A DNA stretch of 64,000 nt from Osmia lignaria lignaria (lineage: Eukaryota > Arthropoda > Insecta > Hymenoptera > Megachilidae), in assembly GCF_051020975.1 (NCBI RefSeq), contig NW_027478170.1:1178001-1242000 (forward strand), given 5' to 3'. Position numbers and translations under genes: made by a program. The notes under the pieces are model-generated. The model was given only the letters and a program-made list of their open reading frames with translations. It did not search any database and was not told where the DNA came from. The stretch's first letter is position 1. Each line of letters opens with the position of its first letter. Positions 13,791 to 26,345 of this stretch are shown piece by piece.

Positions 13791-16688
13791 TTGCAGATTT
13801 ATCTCAAGGGAAGGGGCCTGACGGACATATTTCGAGATATTTCTTCTTCTTGTTGTTCTTCTTCTGCACAGCTAAGCTGGAAGTGGCATTTGCAGCTCGC
13901 AATAGTGCAGAGTTATCGCAAAGAAAGGGGCCACGGTGTTTCTGTATCTCTATTATGTTGGTGCGGCTTCGGAACTTTTAAATATCTTGATATATCTCGA
14001 GAACTACGCATCTGATCAAAAAATATCATAGAACATAAAAAGTAGGAAACCTAATTTTCTACAAAAAAGGTCTCTTAACATTTTGCCGTGGCTCGCTTCG
14101 TTTCCGAGATATTTGCAGATTTATCTCAAGGGAAGGGGCCTGACGGACATATTTCGAAATATTTCTTATTCTTGTTGTTCTTCTTCTGCACAGCTAAGCT
14201 GGAAGTGGCATTTGCAGCTCGCAATAGTGCAGAGTTATCTCAAAGAAAGGGGCCACGGTGTTTCTGTATCTCTATTATGTTGGTGCGGCTTCGGAACTTT
14301 TAAATATCTTGATATATCTCGAGAACTACGCCTCTGATCGAAAAATATCATAGAACATAAAAAGTAGGAAACTTAATTCTCTACAAAAAAGGTCTCTTAA
14401 CATTTTGCCATAGCTCGCTTCGTTTCCGAGATATTTGCAGATTTATCTCAAGGGAAGGGGCCTAACGGACATATTTCGAGATATTTCTTCTTCTTGTTGT
14501 TCTTCTTCTGCACAGCTAAACTGGAAGTGGCATTTCCAGCTCGCAATAGTGCAGAGTCATCTCAAAGAAAGGGGCCACGGTGTTTCTGTATCTCTATTAT
14601 GTTGGTGCGGCTTCGGAACTTTTAAATATCTCGATATATCTCGAAAACTACGCTTCTGATCAAAAAATATCATAGAACATAAATTGTAGGAAACATAATT
14701 CTCTACAAAAAAGGTCTCTTAACATTTTGCCATAGCTCGCTTCGTTTCCGAGATATTTGCAGATTTATCTCAAGGGAAGGGGCCTGACGGACATATTTCG
14801 AGATATTTCTTCTTCTTGTTGTGCTTCTTCTGCACAGCTAAGCTGGAAGTGGCATTTGCAGCTCGCAATAGTGCAGAGTTATCGCAAAGAAAGGGGCCAC
14901 GGTGTTTCTGTATCTCTATTATGTTGGTGCGGCTTCGGAACTTTTAAATATCTTGATATATCTCGAGAACTACGCATCTGATCAAAAAATATCATAGAAC
15001 ATAAAAAGTAGGAAACCTAATTTTCTACAAAAAAGGTCTCTTAACATTTTGCCGTGACTCGCTTCGTTTCCGAGATATTTGCAGATTTATCTCAAGGGAA
15101 GGGGCCTGACGGACATATTTCGAAATATTTCTTCTTCTTGTTGTTCTTCTTCTGCACAGCTAAACTGGAAGTGGCATTTCCAGCTCGCAATAGTGCAGAG
15201 TCATCTCAAAGAAAGGGGCCACGGTGTTTCTGTATCTCTATTATGTTGGTGCGGCTTCGGAACTTTTAAATATCTCGATATATCTCGAAAACTACGCTTC
15301 TGATCAAAAAATATCATAGAACATAAATTGTAGGAAACATAATTCTCTACAAAAAAGGTCTCTTAACATTTTGCCATAGCTCGCTTCGTTTCCGAGACAT
15401 TTGCAGATTTATCTCAAGGGAAGGGGCCTGACGGACATATTTCGAGATATTTCTTCTTCTTGTTGTTCTTCTTCTGCACAGCTAAGCTGGAAGTGGCATT
15501 TGCAGCTCGCAATAGTGCAGAGTTATCGCAAAGAAAGGGGCCACGGTGTTTCTGTATCTCTATTATGTTGGTGCGGCTTCGGAACTTTTAAATATCTTGA
15601 TATATCTCGAGAACTACGCATCTGATCAAAAAATATCATAGAACATAAAAAGTAGGAAACCTAATTTTCTACAAAAAAGGTCTCTTAACATTTTGCCGTG
15701 ACTCGCTTCGTTTCCGAGATATTTGCAGATTTATCTCAAGGGAAGGGGCCTGACGGACATATTTCGAAATATTTCTTATTCTTGTTGTTCTTCTTCTGCA
15801 CAGCTAAGCTGGAAGTGGCATTTGCAGCTCGCAATAGTGCAGAGTTATCTCAAAGAAAGGGGCCACGGTGTTTCTGTATCTCTATTATGTTGGTGCGGCT
15901 TCGGAACTTTTAAATATCTTGATATATCTCGAGAACTACGCATCTGATCAAAAAATATCATACAACATGAAAAGTAGGAAACTTAATTCTCTACAAAAAA
16001 GGTCTCTTAACATTTTGCCATAGCTCTCTTCGTTTCCGACATATTTGCAGATTTATCTCAAGGGAAGGGGCCTGACGGACATATTTCGAGATATTTCTTC
16101 TTCTTGTTGTTCTTCTTCTGCACAGCTAAGCTGGAAGTGGCATTTGCAGCTCGCAATAGTGCAGAGTTATCTCAAAGAAAGGGGCCACGGTGTTTCTGTA
16201 TCTCTATTATGTTGGTGCGGCTTCGGAACTTTTAAATATCTTGATATATCTCGAGAACTACGCCTCTGATCGAAAAATATCATAGAACATAAAAAGTAGG
16301 AAACTTAATTCTCTACAAAAAAGGTCTCTTAACATTTTGCCATAGCTCGCTTCGTTTCCGAGATATTTGCAGATTTATCTCAAGGGAAGGGGCCTAACGG
16401 ACATATTTCGAGATATTTCTTCTTCTTGTTGTTCTTCTTCTGCACAGCTAAACTGGAAGTGGCATTTCCAGCTCGCAATAGTGCAGAGTCATCTCAAAGA
16501 AAGGGGCCACGGTGTTTCTGTATCTCTATTATGTTGGTGCGGCTTCGGAACTTTTAAATATCTTAATATATCTCGAGACCTACGCGTCTGATCGAAAAAT
16601 ATCATAGAACATAAAAAGTAGGAAACATAATTCTGTACAAAAAACGTCTCCTAACATTTTGCCATAGCTCTCTTCGTTTCCGAGATAT
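13791..16688. repeat. Dimer/trimer mixture with chimeric monomer 15,079
   Basis: Monomers at 13,791, 14,757 and 15,401 share TTATCGCAAAG. They alternate with a GAAATATTTC subtype (14,113 and 15,723) and an AAACTGG/AGTCATCTC subtype (14,435 and 16,367, both with CCTAACGG). The unit at 15,079 has the 5' end of the first alternating subtype (GTGACTCG upstream, GAAATATTTC) and the 3' body of the second (AAACTGG, AGTCATCTC, type-A tail). It joins two neighbours and removes one monomer length. Confidence 0.8.
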
Positions 16689-17010
16689 TTCCAGATTTAT
16701 CTCAAGGGAAGGGGCCTGACGGACATATTTCGAGATATTTCTTCTTCTTGTTGTTCTTCTTCTGCACAGCTAAACTGGAAGTGGCATTTCCAGCTCGCAA
16801 TAGTGCAGAGTCATCTCAAAGAAAGGGGCCACGGTGTTTCTGTATCTCTATTATGTTGGTGCGGCTTCGGAACTTTTAGATATCTTAATATATCTCGAGA
16901 ACTACGCATCTGATCAAAAAATATCATACAACATAAAAAGTAGGAAACTTAATTCTCTACAAAAAAGGTCTCTTAACATTTTGCCATAGCCCGCTTCGTT
17001 TCCGAGATAT

Positions 17011-18298
17011 TTGCAGATTTATCTCAAGGGAAGGGGCCTGACGGACATATTTCGAGATATTTCTTCTTCTTGTTGTTCTTCTTCTGCACAGCTAAGCTGG
17101 AAGTGGCATTTGCGGCTCGCACTAGTGCACAGTTATCTCAAAGAAAGGGGCCACGGTGTTTCTGTATCTCTATTATATTGGTGCGGCTTCGGAACTTTTA
17201 AGTATCTCGATATATCTCGAAAACTACGCTTCTGATCAAAAAATATCATACAACATAAATCTTAGGAAACATAATTCTCTACAAAAAACGTCTCTTAACA
17301 TTTTGCCATAGCTCGCTTCGTTTCCGAGATATTTGCAGATTCAGCTCAAAGGAACTGGCCTGACGGACATATTTCGAGATATTTCTTCTTCTTGTTGTTC
17401 TTCCTCTGCACAGCTAAGCTGGAAGTGGCATTTGCAGCTCGCAATAGTGCAGAGTTATCTCAAAGAAAGGGGCCACGGTGTTTCTGTATCTCTATTATGT
17501 TGGTGGGGCTTCGGAACTTTTAAATATCTTGATATATCTCGAGAACTACGCATCTGATCAAAAAATATCATAGAACATAAAAAGTAGGACACTTAATTCT
17601 CTACAAAAAAGGTCGCTTAACATTTTGCCATAGCTCGCTTCGTTTCCGAGATATTTGCATATTTATCTCAAGGGAAGGGGCCTGACGGACATATTTCGAG
17701 ATATTTCTTCTTCTTGTTGTTCTTCTTCTGCACAGCTAAGCTGGAAGTGGCATTTACAGCTCGCAATAGTGCAGAGTTATCTCAAAGAAAGGGGCCACGG
17801 TGTTTCTGTATCTCTATTATGTTGGTGCGGCTTCGGAACCTTTAAATATCTTGATATATTTCGAGAACTACGCATCTGATCAAAAAATATCATAGAACAT
17901 AAAAAGTAGGAAACTTAATTCTCTACAAAAAAGGTCTCTTAACATTTTGCCATAGCTCGCTTCGTTTCCGAGATATTTGCAGATTTATCTCAAGGGAAGG
18001 GGCCTCACGGACATATTTCGAGATATTTCTTCTTCTTGTTGTTCTTCTTCTGCACAGCTAAGCTGGAAGTGGCATTTGCAGCTCGCAATAGTGCAGAGAT
18101 ATCTCAAAGAAAGGGGCCACGGTGTTTCTGTATCTCTATTATGTTGGTGCGGCTTCGGAACTTTTAAATATCTTGATATATCTCGAGACCTACGCGTCTG
18201 ATCAAAAAATATCATAGAACATAAAAAGTAGGAAACATAATTCTGTACAAAAAACGTCTCCTAACATTTTGCCATAGCTCTCTTCGTTTCCGAGATAT
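17011..18298. repeat. Four-monomer unit, copy 1 (1,288 bp)
   Basis: Monomer order: (i) GCGGCTCGCACTAGTGCACAG with TTATATTGG and a type-A tail; (ii) GATTCAGCTCAAAGGAAC with GGTGGGGCTTC and GGACACTTA; (iii) GCATATTTATC with TTTACAGC and ATATATTTCGAG; (iv) GGCCTCACGG with AGAGATATCTC and GACCTACGCG. The same order follows immediately at 18,299 and again at 22,805. Copy 1 carries the private AAATCTTAGG near 17,260. Confidence 0.9.
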
Positions 18299-19586
18299 TT
18301 CCAGATTTATCTCAAGGGAAGGGGCCTGACGGACATATTTCGAGATATTTCTTCTTCTTGTTGTTCTTCTTCTGCACAGCTAAGCTGGAAGTGGCATTTG
18401 CGGCTCGCACTAGTGCACAGTTATCTCAAAGAAAGGGGCCACGGTGTTTCTGTATCTCTATTATATTGGTGCGGCTTCGGAACTTTTAAGTATCTCGATA
18501 TATCTCGAAAACTACGCTTCTGATCAAAAAATATCATACAACATAAATTGTAGGAAACATAATTCTCTACAAAAAACGTCTCTTAACATTTTGCCATAGC
18601 TCGCTTCGTTTCCGAGATATTTGCAGATTCAGCTCAAAGGAACTGGCCTGACGGACATATTTCGAGATATTTCTTCTTCTTGTTGTTCTTCCTCTGCACA
18701 GCTAAGCTGGAAGTGGCATTTGCAGCTCGCAATAGTGCAGAGTTATCTCAAAGAAAGGGGCCACGGTGTTTCTGTATCTCTATTATGTTGGTGGGGCTTC
18801 GGAACTTTTAAATATCTTGATATATCTCGAGAACTACGCATCTGATCAAAAAATATCATAGAACATAAAAAGTAGGACACTTAATTCTCTACAAAAAAGG
18901 TCGCTTAACATTTTGCCATAGCTCGCTTCGTTTCCGAGATATTTGCATATTTATCTCAAGGGAAGGGGCCTGACGGACATATTTCGAGATATTTCTTCTT
19001 CTTGTTGTTCTTCTTCTGCACAGCTAAGCTGGAAGTGGCATTTACAGCTCGCAATAGTGCAGAGTTATCTCAAAGAAAGGGGCCACGGTGTTTCTGTATC
19101 TCTATTATGTTGCTGCGGCTTCGGAACCTTTAAATATCTTGATATATTTCGAGAACTACGCATCTGATCAAAAAATATCATAGAACATAAAAAGTAGGAA
19201 ACTTAATTCTCTACAAAAAAGGTCTCTTAACATTTTGCCATAGCTCGCTTCGTTTCCGAGATATTTGCAGATTTATCTCAAGGGAAGGGGCCTCACGGAC
19301 ATATTTCGAGATATTTCTTTTTCTTGTTGTTCTTCTTCTGCACAGCTAAGCTGGAAGTGGCATTTGCAGCTCGCAATAGTGCAGAGATATCTCAAAGAAA
19401 GGGGCCACGGTGTTTCTGTATCTCTATTATGTTGGTGCGGCTTCGGAACTTTTAAATATCTTGATATATCTCGAGACCTACGCGTCTGATCAAAAAATAT
19501 CATAGAACATAAAAAGTAGGAAACATAATTCTGTACAAAAAACGTCTCCTAACATTTTGCCATAGCTCTCTTCGTTTCCGAGATAT
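18299..19586. repeat. Four-monomer unit, copy 2 (1,288 bp)
   Basis: This is an immediate tandem copy of 17,011-18,298, with the same four subtypes in the same order. Its first monomer starts TTCCAG rather than TTGCAG, a change carried over from the unit that follows the four-monomer block (compare 16,689 and 19,587). The junction is therefore a crossover within or near the TTTCCGAGATATT stretch. Private changes include TTGCTGCGGC and TTTTTCTTG. Confidence 0.9.
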
Positions 19587-20552
19587 TTCCAGATTTATCT
19601 CAAGGGAAGGGGCCTGACGGACATATTTCGAGATATTTCTTCTTCTTGTTGTTCTTCTTCTGCACAGCTAAACTGGAAGTGGCATTTCCAGCTCGCAATA
19701 GTGCAGAGTCATCTCAAAGAAAGGGGCCACGGTGTTTCTGTATCTCTATTATGTTGGTGCGGCTTCGGAACTTTTAAATATCTCGATATATCTCGAAAAC
19801 TACGCTTCTGATCAAAAAATATCATAGAACATAAATTGTAGGAAACATAATTCTCGACAAAAAAGGTCTCTTAACATTTTGCCATAGCTCGCTTCGTTTC
19901 CGAGATATTTGCAGATATATCTCAAGGGAAGGGGCCTGACGGACATATTTCAAGATATTTCTTCTTCTTGTTGTTCTTCTTCTGCACAGCTAAGCTGGAA
20001 GTGGCATTTACAGCTCGCAATAGTGCAGAGTTATCTCAAAGAAAGGGGCCACGGTGTTTCTGTATCTCTATTATGTTGGTGCGGCTTCGGAACTTTTAAA
20101 TATCTTGATATATCTCGAGAACTACGCATCTGATCAAAAAATGTCATAGAACGTAAAAAGTAGGAAACTTAATTCTCTACAAAAAAGGTCTCTTAACATT
20201 TTGCCATAGCTCTCTTCGTTTCCGAGATATTTCCAGATTTATCTCAAGGGAAGGGGCCTGACGGACATATTTCGAGATATTTCTTCTTCTTGTTGTTCTT
20301 CTTCTGCACAGCTAAGCTGGAAGTGGCATTTGCAGCTCGCAATAGTGCAGAGTTATCTCAAAGAAAGGGGCCACGGTGTTTCTGTATCTCTATTATGTTG
20401 GTGCGGCTTCGGAACTTTTAAATATCTTGATATATCTCGAGAACTACGCATCTGATCAAAAAATATCATAGAACATAAAAAGTAGGAAACTTAATTCTCT
20501 ACAAAAAAGATCTCTTAACATTTTGCCATAGCTCGCTTCGTTTCCGAGATAT

Positions 20553-20873
20553 TTGCAGATTTATCTCAAGGGAAGGGGCCTGACGGACATATTTCGAGAT
20601 ACTTCTTCTTCTTGTTGTTCTTCTTCTGCACAGCTAAGCTGGAAGTGGCATTTGCAGCTCGCAATAGTGCAGAGTTATCTCAAAGAAAGGGGCCACGGTG
20701 TTTCTGTATCTCTATTATGTTGGTGCGGCTTCGGAACTTTTAAATATCTTAATATATCTCGGGAACTACGCATCTGATCAAAAAATATCATAGAACATAA
20801 AAAGTAGGAAACTTAATTCTCTACAAAAAAGTCTCTTAACATTTTGCCATAGCTCGCTTCGTTTCCGAGATAT
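20553..20873. repeat. 321-bp variant monomer, class 2, copy 1
   Basis: It is shortened by one G after the second A6 run: CAAAAAAGTCTC instead of CAAAAAAGGTCTC. It also carries GAGATACTTCTTC (T to C) and a TTAATATATCTCGGGAAC tail. The same set is seen in the unit at 25,059, consistent with that unit being a copy of this one 4,506 bases downstream. Confidence 0.95.
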
Positions 20874-21839
20874 TTGCAGATTTATCTCAAGGGAAGGGGC
20901 CTCACGGACATATTTCGAGATATTTCTTCTTCTTGTTGTTCTTCTTCTGCACAGCTAAGCTGGAAGTGGCATTTGCAGCTCGCAATAGTGCAGAGATATC
21001 TCAAAGAAAGGGGCCACGGTGTTTCTGTATCTCTATTATGTTGGTGCGGCTTCGGAACTTTTAAATATCTTGATATATCTCGAGACCTACGCGTCTGATC
21101 AAAAAATATCATAGAACATAAAAAGTAGGAAACATAATTCTGTACAAAAAAGGTCTCCTAACATTTTGCCATAGCTCGCTTCGTTTCCGAGATATTTGCA
21201 GATTTATCTCACGGGAAGGGGCCTGACGGACATATTTCGAGATATTTCTTCTTCTTGTTGTTCTTCTTCTGCACAGCTAAGCTGGAAGTGGCATTTGCGG
21301 CTCGCACTAGTGCACAGTTATCTCAAAGAAAGGGGCCACGGTGTTTCTGTATCTCTATTATGTTGGTGCGGCTTCGGAACTTTTAAGTATCTCGATATAT
21401 CTCGAAAACTACGCTTCTGATCAAAAAATATCATAGAACATAAATTGTAGGAAACATAATTCTCTACAAAAAACGTCTCTTAACATTTTGCCATAGCTCG
21501 CTTCGTTTCCGAGATATTTGCAGATTCAGCTCAAAGGAACTGGCCTGACGGACATATTTCGAGATATTTCTTCTTCTTGTTGTTCTTCCTCTGCACAGCT
21601 AAGCTGGAAGTGGCATTTGCAGCTCGCAATAGTGCAGAGTTATCTCAAAGGAAGGGGCTACGGTGTTTCTGTATCTCTATTATGTTGTTGCGGCTTCGGA
21701 ACTTTTAAATATCTTGATATATCTCGAGAACTACGCATCTGATCAAAAAATATCATAGAACATAAAATGTAGGAAACTTAATTCTCTACAAAAAAGGTCT
21801 CTTAACATTTTGCCATAGCTCGCTTCGTTTCCGAGATAT

Positions 21840-22160
21840 TTGCAGATTTATGTCAAGGGAAGGGGCCTGACGGACATATTTCGAGATATTTCTTCTTCTC
21901 GTTGTTCTTCTTCTGCACAGCTAAGCTGTAAGTGGCATTTGCGGCTCGCACTAGTGCAGAGTTATTTCAAAGAAAGGGGCCACGGTGTTTCTGTATCTCT
22001 ATTATGTTGGTGCGGCTTCGGAACCTTTAAATATCTCGATATATCTCGAAAACTACGCTTCTGATCAAAAAATATCATAGAACATAAAAAGTAGGAAACT
22101 TAATTCTCTACAAAAAAGTCTGTTAACATTTTGCCATAGCTCGCTTCGTTTCCGAGATAT
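21840..22160. repeat. 321-bp variant monomer, class 2, copy 2
   Basis: It has the same single-base loss at CAAAAAAGTC, here followed by TGTTAAC. Its 5' body is a different subtype (TTTATGTCAAG, TTCTCGTTG, AAGCTGTAAGTGG) with a type-A tail up to about 22,070, then a type-B-like GTAGGAAACTTA. It is a mosaic of two subtypes sharing the deletion, which points to gene conversion or crossing-over near the monomer end. Confidence 0.85.
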
Positions 22161-22804
22161 TTGCAGATTTATCTCAAGGGAAGGGGCCTCACGGACATAT
22201 TTCGAGATATTTCTTCTTCTTGTTGTTCTTCTTCTGCACAGCTAAGCTGGAAGTGGCATTTGCAGCTCGCAATAGTGCAGAGATATCTCAAAGAAAGGGG
22301 CCACGGTGTTTCTGTATCTCTATTATGTTGGTGCGGCTTCGGAACTTTTAAATATCTTGATATATCTCGAGACCTACGCGTCTGATCAAAAAATATCATA
22401 GAACATAAAAAGTAGGAAACATAATTCTGTACAAAAAAGGTCTCCCAACATTTTGCCATAGCTCGCTTCGTTTCCGAGATATTTGCAGATTTATCTCAAG
22501 GGAAGGGGCCTGACGGACATATTTCGAGATATTTCTTCTTCTTGTTGTTCTTCTTCTGCACAGCTAAGCTGGAAGTGGCATTTGCAGCTCGCAATAGTGC
22601 AGAGATATCTCAAAGAAAGGGGCCACGGTGTTTCTGTATCTCTATTATGTTGGTGCGGCTTCGGAACTTTTAAATATCTTGATATATCTCGAGAACTACG
22701 CGTCTGATCAAAAAATATCATAGAACATAAAAAGTAGGAAACATAATTCTGTACAAAAAAGGTCTCCTAACATTTTGCCATAGCTCGCTTCGTTTCCGAG
22801 ATAT

Positions 22805-25800
22805 TTGCAGATTTATCTCAAGGGAAGGGGCCTGACGGACATATTTCGAGATATTTCTTCTTCTTGTTGTTCTTCTTCTGCACAGCTAAGCTGGAAGTGG
22901 CATTTGCGGCTCGCACTAGTGCACAGTTATCTCAAAGAAAGGGGCCACGGTGTTTCTGTATCTCTATTATATTGGTGCGGCTTCGGAACTTTTAAGTATC
23001 TCGATATATCTCGAAAACTACGCTTCTGATCAAAAAATATCATAGAACATAAATTGTAGGAAACATAATTCTCTACAAAAAACGTCTCTTAACATTTTGC
23101 CATAGCTCGCTTCGTTTCCGAGATATTTGCAGATTCAGCTCAAAGGAACTGGCCTGACGGACATATTTCGAGATATTTCTTCTTCTTGTTGTTCTTCCTC
23201 TGCACAGCTAAGCTGGAAGTGGCATTTGCAGCTCGCAATAGTGCAGAGTTATCTCAAAGAAAGGGGCCACGGTGTTTCTGTATCTCTATTATGTTGGTGG
23301 GGCTTCGGAACTTTTAAATATCTTGATATATCTCGAGAACTACGCATCTGATCAAAAAATATCATAGAACATAAAAAGTAGGACACTTAATTCTCTACAA
23401 AAAAGGTCGCTTAACATTTTGCCATAGCTCGCTTCGTTTCCGAGATATTTGCATATTTATCTCAAGGGAAGGGGCCTGACGGACATATTTCGAGATATTT
23501 CTTCTTCTTGTTGTTCTTCTTCTGCACAGCTAAGCTGGAAGTGGCATTTACAGCTCGCAATAGTGCAGAGTTATCTCAAAGAAAGGGGCCACGGTGTTTC
23601 TGTATCTCTATTATGTTGGTGCGGCTTCGGAACCTTTAAATATCTTGATATATTTCGAGAACTACGCATCTGATCAAAAAATATCATAGAACATAAAAAG
23701 TAGGAAACTTAATTCTCTACAAAAAAGGTCTCTTAACATTTTGCCATAGCTCGCTTCGTTTCCGAGATATTTGCAGATTTATCTCAAGGGAAGGGGCCTC
23801 ACGGACATATTTCGAGATATTTCTTCTTCTTGTTGTTCTTCTTCTGCACAGCTAAGCTGGAAGTGGCATTTGCAGCTCGCAATAGTGCAGAGATATCTCA
23901 AAGAAAGGGGCCACGGTGTTTCTGTATCTCTATTATGTTGGTGCGGCTTCGGAACTTTTAAATATCTTGATATATCTCGAGACCTACGCGTCTGATCAAA
24001 AAATATCATAGAACATAAAAAGTAGGAAACATAATTCTGTACAAAAAACGTCTCCTAACATTTTGCCATAGCTCTCTTCGTTTCCGAGATATTTCCAGAT
24101 TTATCTCAAGGGAAGGGGCCTGACGGACATATTTCCAGATATTTCTTCTTCTTGTTGTTCTTCTTCTGCACAGCTAAACTGGTAGTGGCATTTCCAGCTC
24201 GCAATAGTGCAGAGTCATCTCAAAGAAAGGGGCCACGGTGTTTCTGTATCTCTATTATGTTGGTGCGGCTTCGGAACTTTTAAATATCTCGATATATCTC
24301 GAAAACTACGCTTCTGATCAAAAAATATCATAGAACATAAATTGTAGGAAACATAATTCTCGACAAAAAAGGTCTCTTAACATTTTGCCATAGCTCGCTT
24401 CGTTTCCGAGATATTTGCAGATATATCTCAAGGGAAGGGGCCTGACGGACATATTTCAAGATATTTCTTCTTCTTGTTGTTCTTCTTCTGCACAGCTAAG
24501 CTGGAAGTGGCATTTACAGCTCGCAATAGTGCAGAGTTATCTCAAAGAAAGGGGCCACGGTGTTTCTGTATCTCTATTATGTTGGTGCGGCTTCGGAACT
24601 TTTAAATATCTTGATATATCTCGAGAACTACGCATCTGATCAAAAAATGTCATAGAACGTAAAAAGTAGGAAACTTAATTCTCTACAAAAAAGGTCTCTT
24701 AACATTTTGCCATAGCTCTCTTCGTTTCCGAGATATTTCCAGATTTATCTCAAGGGAAGGGGCCTGACGGACATATTTCGAGATATTTCTTCTTCTTGTT
24801 GTTCTTCTTCTGCACAGCTAAGCTGGAAGTGGCATTTGCAGCTCGCAATAGTGCAGAGTTATCTCAAAGAAAGGGGCCACGGTGTTTCTGTATCTCTATT
24901 ATGTTGGTGCGGCTTCGGAACTTTTAAATATCTTGATATATCTCGAGAACTACGCATCTGATCAAAAAATATCATAGAACATAAAAAGTAGGAAACCTAA
25001 TTCTCTACAAAAAAGATCTCTTAACATTTTGCCATAGCTCGCTTCGTTTCCGAGATATTTGCAGATTTATCTCAAGGGAAGGGGCCTGACGGACATATTT
25101 CGAGATACTTCTTCTTCTTGTTGTTCTTCTTCTGCACAGCTAAGCTGGAAGTGGCATTTGCAGCTCGCAATAGTGCAGAGTTATCTCAAAGAAAGGGGCC
25201 ACGGTGTTTCTGTATCTCTATTATGTTGGTGCGGCTTCGGAACTTTTAAATATCTTAATATATCTCGGGAACTACGCATCTGATCAAAAAATATCATAGA
25301 ACATAAAAAGTAGGAAACTTAATTCTCTACAAAAAAGTCACTTAACATTTTGCCATAGCTCGCTTCGTTTCCGAGATATTTGCAGATTTATCTCAAGGGA
25401 AGGGGCCTCACGGACATATTTCGAGATATTTCTTCTTCTTGTTGTTCTTCTTCTGCACAGCTAAGCTGGAAGTGGCATTTGCAGCTCGCAATAGTGCAGA
25501 GATATCTCAAAGAAAGGGGCCACGGTGTTTCTGTATCTCTATTATGTTGGTGCGGCTTCGGAACTTTTAAATATCTTGATATATCTCGAGACCTACGCGT
25601 CTGATCAAAAAATATCATAGAACATAAAAAGTAGGAAACATAATTCTGTACAAAAAAGGTCTCCTAACATTTTGCCATAGCTCGCTTCGTTTCCGAGATA
25701 TTTGCAGATTTATCTCAAGGGAAGGGGCCTGACGGACATATTTCGAGATATTTCTTCTTCTTGTTGTTCTTCTTCTGCACAGCTAAGCTGGAAGTGGCAT

Positions 25801-26345
25801 TTGCGGCTCGCACTAGTGCACAGTTATCTCAAAGAAAGGGGCCACGGTGTTTCTGTATCTCTATTATGTTGGTGCGGCTTCGGAACTTTTAAGTATCTCG
25901 ATATATCTCGAAAACTACGCTTCTGATCAAAAAATATCATAGAACATAAATTGTAGGAAACATAATTCTCTACAAAAAACGTCTCTTAACATTTTGCCAT
26001 AGCTCGCTTCGTTTCCGAGATATTTGCAGATTCAGCTCAAAGGAACTGGCCTGACGGACATATTTCGAGATATTTCTTCTTCTTGTTGTTCTTCCTCTGC
26101 ACAGCTAAGCTGGAAGTGGCATTTGCAGCTCGCAATAGTGCAGAGTTATCTCAAAGGAAGGGGCCACGGTGTTTCTGTATCTCTATTATGTTGTTGCGGC
26201 TTCGGAACTTTTAAATATCTTGATATATCTCGAGAACTACGCATCTGATCAAAAAATATCATAGAACATAAAAAGTAGCAAACTTAATTCTCTACAAAAA
26301 AGATCTCTTAACATTTTGCCATAGCTCGCTTCGTTTCCGAGATAT
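22805..26345. repeat. Eleven-monomer block, copy 2 (4,506-bp offset)
   Basis: This is the second copy of 18,299-21,839. It contains the third occurrence of the four-monomer unit (22,805-24,092). Differences seen by eye are few, for example TTTCCAGAT and GGTAGTGGC in 24,093, GGTCACTTAAC-like change at 25,330, and GGGGCCACGG versus GGGGCTACGG near 26,160/21,657. The low divergence suggests a recent segmental event within the array. Confidence 0.9.
25059..25379. repeat. 321-bp variant monomer, class 2, copy 3
   Basis: It matches the 20,553 unit in the deletion (CAAAAAAGTC), GAGATACTTC and CTCGGGAAC, with a private GTCACTTAAC. It sits inside the second copy of the eleven-monomer duplicated block. 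Confidence 0.95.

Larger units (their letters stand above)
18299..21839. repeat. Eleven-monomer block, copy 1 (4,506-bp offset)
   Basis: Eleven consecutive monomers recur in the same order at 22,805-26,345, offset 4,506 bases (14 monomers less two single-base deletions). Shared rare markers include TTCTCGACAAAAAA, TTTCAAGATATT, AAATGTCATAGAACG, AAAAGATCTC, GAGATACTTC, CTCGGGAAC, the CAAAAAAGTC deletion and GTTGTTGCGGC. Matching ends where 21,840 (TTTATGTCAAG) meets 26,346 (GAGATACTTC). Confidence 0.9.

Noticed and set aside
22169..22459. 96-codon minus-strand open frame and shorter minus-strand frames of 60-76 codons
   Set aside because: They appear only in monomers with particular substitutions (for example AGAGATATC removing a stop) and have no conserved start or family similarity. 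They are shadows of the repeat.
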